Positions 1-5,624 of a stretch of 6,850 nt of DNA are shown here, piece by piece. The number at the start of each line of letters is the position of its first letter. The first letter of the stretch is position 1. The DNA is taken from contig DHXQ01000032.1 in NCBI GenBank assembly GCA_002413755.1, positions 13,289 through 20,138 on the forward strand, given 5' to 3'. Made by a program: the position numbers and the translations under genes. The notes under the pieces are model-generated. The model made no database searches. It was not told the origin of the DNA and saw only the letters and a program-made list of their open reading frames with translations. Source of the DNA: Candidatus Saccharibacteria bacterium UBA5152. Its GTDB lineage: Bacteria > Patescibacteriota > Saccharimonadia > Saccharimonadales > UBA4665.

Positions 1-234
1 GTTGTCTATATGCATGATGGTGTCATCGTCCATGATGAGCGCAAGTCAATCGGTGAAGTGGCGCCTACCGCCAAGCGCGTCATGTATAGTGTGCCTGAGA
101 CAACCGCCGAAGATGATATGGCGGGCGTGACGGCGCTTATGAACCACCTGCCAGATGCCGAGCCCGCGCCAAGTCTGACCTCCAAGCAAAAGACCCGTAA
201 ATCCACCAAACGCGGTAAGAAAGGTCGTAAATAA
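1..234 (+). CDS. ABC transporter ATP-binding protein, C-terminal end (partial)
   Basis: The frame is open from the left edge, so the start and the Walker A, signature and Walker B motifs lie outside the window; 77 residues are visible. The first visible residues, V-V-Y-M-H-D-G-V-I-V-H-D-E, match the strand that follows the H-loop in MacB/LolD-type ATPases (usual form: R-x-hydrophobic-x-L-x-D-G-x-I-x-x-D). After it comes a tail of about 60 residues. The tail ends in a strongly basic stretch rich in Lys, Arg, Ser and Thr, which is not part of the ATPase fold. The TAA stop shares its last A with the ATG of the downstream permease (TAATG), so the two are probably translationally coupled as ATPase and permease of one exporter. 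The family call rests on the short conserved end and on the neighbour. The function of the basic tail is unknown; it could contact the membrane surface or nucleic acid. Confidence 0.8.
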   Translation, partial: VVYMHDGVIVHDERKSIGEVAPTAKRVMYSVPETTAEDDMAGVTALMNHLPDAEPAPSLTSKQKTRKSTKRGKKGRK

Positions 235-1472
235 TGCCCTCTCTCACCCGCGGTAATTTAAAGACGGCTCTCAATTCTGTGACGAGCGCCAAATGGCGCA
301 GCCTGATGACCATGATGGGCATTATCATTGGCATCGTCTCGGTGGTGACCATTGTCAGCATTGGCGAGGGCGTTAAGCAACAGGTTGCCACTCAGGCCAG
401 CACCGTCGGTAAAGACCTGATCACAATCCGTCCCGGTAAAGTGATTAACCGCGACAAACACGGCCAGATTAATGGTGTCAATCTTCTTCCCACCTTCGCC
501 GCCACCGGCACGTTGACCAATGATGATGTCAAATTACTGCAGTCGACTAAGGATGTTGATAAGGCGGTACCGCTCAGTATCGTTAGCGGCGCCCCGACAA
601 TCGGTAAAGATTCGTATTCAGACGTGGCGGTCATCGGGACATCACCGGATTTGCCCAAAGTACTCCGGCAAAAAGTTGGCTACGGTGACTTTTTCTCCAA
701 CGACGACAGCAACCAGAACGGCGCCATCATCGGGACGTCGGTAGCGCAGGAGATGTTTGGCCAGGATGTACCGTTGGGCCAGAGTTTCGACTTGCTCGGT
801 CAAACCTTCGTCGTTCGCGGGGTGTTTGATTCCTTCAAAACGTCGCCATTATCGCTGGAAGCTGACTTCAACAAAGCGATTTTTATCCCATACGAAGTCA
901 GCCAGGATGTCACCAACCAGCGGGCCACTATTTATGAAATCCTGGTCAAAGCCGGCCCGGCACAGCCGGCTAACACAGTTGCCGACCACATCAACGCCGA
1001 GTTGACCAAGGCCCACGGTAGTCAACAGGATTTCACCGTGCTCAAAGCTGGCGAAACCCTCAATGTCACCAGTAACATCTTGAGTCTGCTAACCAGCCTG
1101 ATCGGTGGTATTGCGGCCATTTCCCTGCTGGTCGGGGGTATCGGTATCCTGAATGTTATGCTGGTCTCGGTCACCGAACGGATGCAGGAAATCGGTATCC
1201 GCAAGGCCGTTGGCGCCACCTCGCGCCAGATTATGAACCAATTCCTGGTGGAGGCGACAGTATTGAGTGTTATCGGCGGTATTATCGGGGTGATTATTTC
1301 CCTGTTGATAAACATCGTGCTCCGTGTCTCTACGAGCCTGCAACCAAGTCTCAGCTGGCGGGTCTTCCTGCTGGCGGTTGGTGTCTCAGTGGCAGTCGGT
1401 ATCATCTTCGGTACCATCCCCGCCCTGAAGGCGGCGCGTAAAGACCCAATCGAAGCGCTGCGCAACGAGTAA
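234..1472 (+). CDS. MacB/FtsX-family ABC transporter permease
   Basis: This 412-residue inner membrane protein has the full MacB-type layout. A short cytoplasmic N-terminus leads to a first membrane helix (about 23-45). A large extracytoplasmic MacB_PCD-like domain follows (about 46-275). Three membrane helices form the FtsX domain (about 284-312, 337-364, 376-396). Residues 315-333 (E-R-M-Q-E-I-G-I-R-K-A-V-G-A-T) form the conserved coupling segment that contacts the ATPase. The C-terminus P-A-L-K-A-A-R-K-D-P-I-E-A-L-R is the family's usual ending. The start at 234 overlaps the ATPase stop by one base and places the first helix correctly. MacB relatives work as dimers, moving peptides, lipoproteins or drugs from the outer face of the membrane, or act by mechanotransmission with an adaptor protein. 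The substrate cannot be told from sequence. An HlyD/MacA-like adaptor might lie upstream, outside the window. Confidence 0.92.
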   Translation: MPSLTRGNLKTALNSVTSAKWRSLMTMMGIIIGIVSVVTIVSIGEGVKQQVATQASTVGKDLITIRPGKVINRDKHGQINGVNLLPTFAATGTLTNDDVKLLQSTKDVDKAVPLSIVSGAPTIGKDSYSDVAVIGTSPDLPKVLRQKVGYGDFFSNDDSNQNGAIIGTSVAQEMFGQDVPLGQSFDLLGQTFVVRGVFDSFKTSPLSLEADFNKAIFIPYEVSQDVTNQRATIYEILVKAGPAQPANTVADHINAELTKAHGSQQDFTVLKAGETLNVTSNILSLLTSLIGGIAAISLLVGGIGILNVMLVSVTERMQEIGIRKAVGATSRQIMNQFLVEATVLSVIGGIIGVIISLLINIVLRVSTSLQPSLSWRVFLLAVGVSVAVGIIFGTIPALKAARKDPIEALRNE

Positions 1473-1493
1473 CCGCCGGCTCTCCGCGGGTTA
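1470..1493. terminator. Possible small hairpin shared by convergent gene ends
   Basis: The 18 bases between the two convergent stop codons, together with the stops themselves, can form a stem: 1470-1474 (TAACC) pairs with 1489-1493 (GGTTA), and 1475-1476 (GC) with 1486-1487 (GC). The base at 1488 bulges and the loop is about 9 bases. Both stop codons lie in the stem. No T-run follows on either strand, so intrinsic termination is doubtful. It may only slow convergent polymerases. Confidence 0.25.
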
Positions 1494-2867
1494 AGTCAAC
1501 GAGTAAATAGCGGCAGCGCCGGAGACGGCCATTATCAAGATAATGAGCCAGCCGATAAACGTCACGAATGGGTTGTTTTTCCAGCGCCCCATGATGGCTT
1601 GGCGGCTGCTCATAACGACGATGAAGAACAGGATAAACGGCGCGATCAGGCCGTTAGCAACAGCGGCGTAGATCAGTGCCTGGATCGGGTCGATGCCGAT
1701 GAAGTTGATCGCCAGGCCGACGACCATCGAGATGATAATCATACCGTAAAAGGCGTGGGCTTGGTTGAGTTTGCGGTATAATCCCTCACGCCACCGCAGA
1801 CTCTCGGCGACGGCATAGCTCGTTGAGCCGGCGAGCACGGGTATGGCCAGCAACCCGGTACCGATGATGCCAAGTGCAAATAGGGTGTAGGCGCCGTTGC
1901 CGGCAAACGGCCGCAGGGCTTCAGCGGCCTGGGCAGCGCTCGTGATATTGGTTATTCCATGCTGATTCAGTAATGCACCACAAGCGGCGATGATAAAGAA
2001 CATCACCAGGTTGCTGAGGAACATCCCCGACCAGACATCGATGCGCATACTCTTGACGTCATCTTTGCTGGTGACAAGCTGGCGTTGACGCAACGTGGTC
2101 TTCCCTTGTTCAATCTGCTCTTCGACTTCCTGGGAAGTTTGCCAAAAGAACAAATACGGCGAGATGGTCGTACCGAGGATGGCACAGATCAGCAGCAGCT
2201 GCGGTTTATCGAAGGTCAGTGCCGGCACAATGGCATGATGCAGGACGGTATTCCAATCCAGATGAGCCATCAGCGTCGAAAAGACGTAGCTTAGCAGGAT
2301 CAATGCCAACCACTTGAGGTATCTGGCGTAGCGCGCATAAGGGGTGAAAATCTGGAGCAGCAGGCTCATCCCGGCGAAAACCACGACGAGTAGCCCAAAT
2401 CCGAGGTGCGGATTAAAGAGCTGCATGGCCTTGGCCATCGCACCGAGGTCGGCCCCGATGTTAATGGTATTGGCGATAAATAACAGCGTCGTGCAGGCGT
2501 AGAGCACTTTTTTATTGAAGTAGACCCGGATGTTGCCGGCCAGTCCCCTGCCCGTCACCAGGCCGATGCGGGCGCACATTTCCTGCACCACTGCCATCAA
2601 TGGAAATGTAAATGGCGCCAGCCATAACAGATTGAAGCCGTATTTGGCACCGGTTTGGGAATACGTCAAAATGCCTGAAGGATCATCGTCGCTGGCGCCG
2701 GTGGTCAGACCAGGCCCGAGCATGTGCCAGTATCGCTTGCCCCGCTTGAAGACATTATCATTTGGCAGCGCATCGCGGATTTTAAGCCCGGCGACAACCG
2801 TCCGGTCGAGCATCTCGGCCGGTAATTCAGCGCCTTGGGTGAATAAATCTTTTCGTTTTTTGGGCAT
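1491..2867 (-). CDS. Nramp-family divalent metal transporter, DPSG variant
   Basis: This 458-residue membrane protein has about 11 hydrophobic segments, starting near residue 50 after a polar N-terminus of about 48 residues. Helix 1 carries S-D-D-D-P-S-G-I-L-T-Y at 59-69, aligning with the ion-binding D-P-G-N motif of Nramp proteins; Asp62 would be the ligand Asp. Helix 6 carries G-T-T-I-S-P-Y at 232-238, aligning with the A-x-I-M-P-H region. The usual ligands Asn (helix 1) and Met (helix 6) are therefore absent, as is the His. Canonical Nramp/MntH proteins import Mn(II) or Fe(II) with protons, and the Met is known to favour transition metals over Mg and Ca. Loss of these residues is seen in Nramp-related Mg transporters and other divergent clades, so the ion here is uncertain. 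It has its own promoter at about 2897-2905. No Shine-Dalgarno sequence precedes the ATG (A-rich leader). The start at 2867 is the only one consistent with the promoter and a full helix 1. Confidence 0.9.
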   Translation of the reverse strand: MPKKRKDLFTQGAELPAEMLDRTVVAGLKIRDALPNDNVFKRGKRYWHMLGPGLTTGASDDDPSGILTYSQTGAKYGFNLLWLAPFTFPLMAVVQEMCARIGLVTGRGLAGNIRVYFNKKVLYACTTLLFIANTINIGADLGAMAKAMQLFNPHLGFGLLVVVFAGMSLLLQIFTPYARYARYLKWLALILLSYVFSTLMAHLDWNTVLHHAIVPALTFDKPQLLLICAILGTTISPYLFFWQTSQEVEEQIEQGKTTLRQRQLVTSKDDVKSMRIDVWSGMFLSNLVMFFIIAACGALLNQHGITNITSAAQAAEALRPFAGNGAYTLFALGIIGTGLLAIPVLAGSTSYAVAESLRWREGLYRKLNQAHAFYGMIIISMVVGLAINFIGIDPIQALIYAAVANGLIAPFILFFIVVMSSRQAIMGRWKNNPFVTFIGWLIILIMAVSGAAAIYSLT

Positions 2868-2896
2868 ATTTTTCAGTTTCAGTAAGCTTAAGCATA

Positions 2897-2905
2897 ATTA
2901 TACCA
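2897..2905 (-). promoter_or_regulatory. Extended -10 promoter of the Nramp gene
   Basis: On the minus strand the sequence TGGTATAAT (2905 to 2897) is an exact match to the extended -10 consensus TGnTATAAT. No good -35 hexamer is found 16-18 bases upstream (the position reads roughly CCAAAA), as is common for extended -10 promoters. Transcription would start near 2889, giving a leader of about 22 bases before the ATG at 2867. The two overlapping palindromes TAAGCTTA and GCTTAAGC lie at the predicted start site and could be an operator; that is an inference. Confidence 0.7.
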
Positions 2906-2971
2906 CTACTGGCAAGTCCTTTTGGCTGCGGCTGTGGGCTGTTTGTTGGACATGCCTTTTTAAGATTTTCG

Positions 2972-3031
2972 AAATGTAACCAGAAGGTTACTTCATGTCC
3001 TCTGTTATTATGTGAACTTCTGGTTACATTT
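2972..3031. repeat. Perfect 15-bp inverted repeat with a 30-base spacer and competing inner hairpin
   Basis: AAATGTAACCAGAAG at 2972-2986 is exactly complementary in reverse to CTTCTGGTTACATTT at 3017-3031. Within it, GTAACC (2976-2981) can instead pair with GGTTAC (2986-2991) around an AGAA loop, and GAAG (2983-2986) can pair with CTTC (2991-2994). The element lies about 54 bases beyond the stop of the MarP-like gene and about 70 bases upstream of the Nramp -10 box. No T-run follows on either strand. It could end or protect the upstream operon's mRNA, act as an operator for the Nramp gene, or be a small mobile palindromic element. None of these can be decided here. Confidence 0.8.
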
Positions 3032-3084
3032 GGGATTTGGCAAAACGAGATACGCTATTGTGCCAGCCGCTTGAGAAAGTGGGG

Positions 3085-4257
3085 TTATTCGGCGCAATCG
3101 CCGGTGGAGATGGCGCGGTTTTGGGCTTGGGCTTGGCTGAGGGCGGAGGCGATTTGGGGGGTGCTGAGGGCGTAGCCAACATTTTCGTAGGCGGTTGATT
3201 GGGCGAATACCACGCCGATGACGGTGCCGTCGGCGGTAATGACCGGACCGCCGGAGTTGCCGGGGATGACTTTCGCGGCCAGGCTGTAGACATCGCGTTC
3301 GGTGATGCCATTGCCGTAAATGTCGCGCCCGCGGGCGGTGAATTCATCAATAACCTGGGCGCCGCCGGCGGTCAGGCTGCCGCCGCCGGGGTAACCAAGT
3401 ATGGCCGCCACCGTATGTGCCGGTGCGACAGAATTAGCTATGAGCAGTGGCGGCCCGGCCAGGTTTTGGACGCGGAGGATAGCGAAATCGAGTGATGGGT
3501 CGAACCAGACGGCTGTGGCCGTGTGCTGGCCGGTACTATCTTTGACATACGGTTTGCCGACACCGGCTACTACGTGGGCGTTCGTGGCAACCAGGTCAGG
3601 TCCGACCACAAACCCAGAGCCGTCGACGATGCCGCCGCAGCCAAGGCCTTCGACTTTGACTGTCGAGATGGTACTCTTATCGATTGCCTTTTGGAGCTCC
3701 GGGCTAATGCCAGGAATGGTTGTTTGTTGCTGGTTTGGTTCACCGCTGGCGAAGACTTGCGGGAAACCATTGGGGTCGATCAGGTGGCCGAGGCTGGCAA
3801 TGACATTCGGGGCTGGCGGCAGTGATTTATCGAGGTAATCGATGATTGCTGAACCGCGAATTTGCTGTTGAGCGGTGGTTGACGGAAAACTAACCACCAC
3901 GGCGGTTGCCAGCCAAACGACGCCGACGAGCGTGGCGGCGGCGATCACTGAGCCGACGTAGCCGTCAAACCGGTCGATGCCAAAGCGCGGCTTGAGGTGG
4001 TCCTTGAGCTTGTTGCCGAGGATTTCGCCAATCGATAAGAAGACCATTGCCAAACCAAGGGTCGTGGCCAGTGTCACAATAGTTCGTGACAGCGGCGTAT
4101 GTACTAGCTGTACGGTGTATTGTTCCAGGCCAACGCCGAGTAATAAACCAATCGCAAAGCCGCCGGTTGAGAAAAATTGCCGTACCACGCCAATTTCAAA
4201 GCCGCGTACCAAGGCGCTGATGGCCATAATAATTATCAGGACGTCGAGAGCATTCAT
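3085..4257 (-). CDS. MarP-like membrane-anchored serine protease (CvpA domain plus trypsin-like domain)
   Basis: This 390-residue protein has a CvpA/colicin V production-like N-terminus with about four membrane helices (about 3-20, 25-45, 58-80, 100-123). A linker leads to an extracytoplasmic trypsin-like domain. The catalytic triad is visible: His228 in T-N-A-H-V-V, Asp257 in D-P-S-L-D-F-A-I-L, and Ser335 in P-G-N-S-G-G-P-V. The protein has only two cysteines, Cys207 and Cys388. Triad and cysteines lie 7-8 residues before the positions I recall for Mycobacterium tuberculosis MarP (Rv3671c: His235, Asp264, Ser343, disulfide 214-395). MarP is a periplasmic protease needed for survival of acid and oxidative stress, and cleaves a peptidoglycan hydrolase. 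A similar cell-envelope stress role is inferred. There is no PDZ domain, unlike DegP/HtrA. The ATG overlaps the zwf stop (ATGA) and only a weak GGAA lies before it, so translational coupling to zwf is likely. Confidence 0.9.
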   Translation of the reverse strand: MNALDVLIIIMAISALVRGFEIGVVRQFFSTGGFAIGLLLGVGLEQYTVQLVHTPLSRTIVTLATTLGLAMVFLSIGEILGNKLKDHLKPRFGIDRFDGYVGSVIAAATLVGVVWLATAVVVSFPSTTAQQQIRGSAIIDYLDKSLPPAPNVIASLGHLIDPNGFPQVFASGEPNQQQTTIPGISPELQKAIDKSTISTVKVEGLGCGGIVDGSGFVVGPDLVATNAHVVAGVGKPYVKDSTGQHTATAVWFDPSLDFAILRVQNLAGPPLLIANSVAPAHTVAAILGYPGGGSLTAGGAQVIDEFTARGRDIYGNGITERDVYSLAAKVIPGNSGGPVITADGTVIGVVFAQSTAYENVGYALSTPQIASALSQAQAQNRAISTGDCAE

Positions 4258-5624
4258 GACTGTGATTCCACGCGAGCACTACCTTTTTCATAGTGTATCA
4301 GACCGTTGTCATTTTTGCTCCAGGTTTGGACGACATGGTCGACGATCTGCCAGGCGGCCAGGACCTCTTCGCGGCCGGTGAACAGACTATGATCGCCCTT
4401 ATTGGCCTCGATCAAGATGCGTTCATAGGCATCGGCGTAACGCAGCTCGGCAGCAGTTGCTGCTTTAAATGCATTAACTGTCAAACCGAAGGTTGCGGAC
4501 TGGTTTTTTGAGTTGTCGCTACTTTCAGTAATAAATTCCAGGCCACTGTCCGGTTGGATGTGGCAAACTAGCTCAGAATTATCATTAAAACGAATCCGGG
4601 TCTCAGTTATTTTGGCGGCCATGGCCTTACCAGTGCGCAATTTGATGGGCACGCCCTGCCAGGCCGGGGTGTTGATTGCCACGGTGATATCAGCGTAGGT
4701 CTCGGTGAGGCTATCACCGTTACCGACCTCGTCGCGGTAGCCATTGTATTGGCCGCGGACCGCGGAGCTGGCGATGGTGTCGCTAGTGATAGGACTGACG
4801 GATTGTAATAATGCCAGGCGGGCGGCGTGCAAATCGTCACTACTTGAGTTGGTCGGAATATCCATGGTGGCGATGGCCATGACTTGCAGCAAGTGGCTTT
4901 GAATGACGTCGCGCAGCGCGCCAACGGCGTCATAAAAGATTGCCCGGCCCTCGATGTCGAGCTGCTCAAAAGCGGTGATTTCGATGCTGGTGATGTGTTG
5001 CTGGTTCCAGAGGCTGGCCAGTTCAGGGTGGCTGCGCCGGAAATTTAACAGATCGACCACGGTATTTTTGGCAACATAATGATCGACGCGGTAGGTCTGG
5101 GCTTCGCTAAACCATTCGGCGGTTTCGGTGAGTAATTCAGTTGCCGATTTGAGATCGTAGCCGAAGGGCTTTTCGATTAGTAATCGGGTGGCTGCACCGC
5201 CGTGTTGACAACTCTGATTGTGACCGTGCTGCCCAAGGTTGCGTACAATCGGTTCAAACATTTGCGGCGGGATCGACAGATAGTACAAACGGTCCATGCA
5301 CTCGCCTTGCGCGCCTTCGATGCCGTTGAGCAGCTCGAGGAGTTGGTCATATTCCGCACCGTCGGTCAGGCTCATCTGGTGCATGCGGAGTGACTTTTGG
5401 ACTTTGTGCATCGCCTCGGGATCGCAGACATTGTCGACCTCATTGACGCAGAGTTCGACTTGCGCAAGGAGTTGCTCGGCGCTGACATCGCGCCGGGTAA
5501 TACCCAGGATAATCGTATCCGGGTGCACCAGGTCATCCTTGAACATATGATAGATTGCTGGCAGCAGCTTACGCTGCGCCAGGTCGCCGGTGATGCCAAA
5601 CAGGATTATGATGGAGGGTTTGAT
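4254..5624 (-). CDS. zwf: Glucose-6-phosphate 1-dehydrogenase, probable ATC start
   Basis: The enzyme oxidises glucose 6-phosphate to 6-phosphogluconolactone, making NADPH in the cytoplasm. With a start at 5624 it has 456 residues, normal for the family. Visible motifs are the nucleotide-binding G-I-T-G-D-L-A-Q-R-K (10-19), E-K-P-F-G (151-155), the substrate loop R-V-D-H-Y-V-A-K (179-186), catalytic His244 in I-Q-S-H-L-L-Q, and W-Q-G-V-P-I-K-L-R-T-G-K. Asp181, His182, Lys186 and His244 correspond to Asp177, His178, Lys182 and His240 of the Leuconostoc enzyme. The usual D-H-Y-L-G-K is changed to D-H-Y-V-A-K. The first in-frame ATG (5546) would delete the nucleotide-binding motif. Upstream of it, back to the stop at 5664-5666, there is no ATG, GTG or TTG. 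ATC at 5624 has GAGGAG 8 bases before it. The start overlaps gnd by 19 bases. The family call is firm; the start is inferred. Confidence 0.93.
   Translation of the reverse strand: MKPSIIILFGITGDLAQRKLLPAIYHMFKDDLVHPDTIILGITRRDVSAEQLLAQVELCVNEVDNVCDPEAMHKVQKSLRMHQMSLTDGAEYDQLLELLNGIEGAQGECMDRLYYLSIPPQMFEPIVRNLGQHGHNQSCQHGGAATRLLIEKPFGYDLKSATELLTETAEWFSEAQTYRVDHYVAKNTVVDLLNFRRSHPELASLWNQQHITSIEITAFEQLDIEGRAIFYDAVGALRDVIQSHLLQVMAIATMDIPTNSSSDDLHAARLALLQSVSPITSDTIASSAVRGQYNGYRDEVGNGDSLTETYADITVAINTPAWQGVPIKLRTGKAMAAKITETRIRFNDNSELVCHIQPDSGLEFITESSDNSKNQSATFGLTVNAFKAATAAELRYADAYERILIEANKGDHSLFTGREEVLAAWQIVDHVVQTWSKNDNGLIHYEKGSARVESQS

Larger units (their letters stand above)
2868..3084. other. Intergenic region between the MarP-like gene and the Nramp gene
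   Basis: These 217 bases lie between two genes on the minus strand, the largest non-coding gap in the window. From the Nramp side it holds an A-rich leader, two overlapping 8-base palindromes (TAAGCTTA at 2883-2890 and GCTTAAGC at 2886-2893), an extended -10 promoter (2897-2905), and a 15-bp perfect inverted repeat (2972-2986 with 3017-3031). I see no convincing small gene here. Reading frames crossing it look like shadows of the flanking genes. Confidence 0.7.

Noticed and set aside
1022..1465. Minus-strand open frame of 147 codons opposite the permease
   Set aside because: It is antisense to the conserved FtsX domain, and its low-complexity Arg/Thr/Ile-rich product matches nothing recognisable.
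2530..2979. Plus-strand open frame of 149 codons
   Set aside because: It lies opposite the 5' part of the Nramp gene, and its product resembles no family and has the skewed composition of an antisense frame.
2972..3031. Inverted repeat as a classical intrinsic terminator
   Set aside because: The stem is AT-containing with a 30-base loop, and neither strand has a T-run after it. Another role, or a factor-assisted end, is more likely.
2972..3031. Inverted repeat as the ends of an insertion sequence
   Set aside because: The arms enclose only 30 bases with no coding capacity, and I see no flanking target-site duplication.
3199..3838. Several plus-strand open frames opposite the protease gene
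   Set aside because: All are shadows of the MarP-like coding region, which has a full catalytic triad in its own frame.
4254..5546. zwf annotated from the first ATG (430 residues)
   Set aside because: This start would remove the conserved G-x-x-G-D-L-x-x-R-K nucleotide-binding motif, which is intact just upstream in the same frame. A strong Shine-Dalgarno sequence points to a start at 5624.
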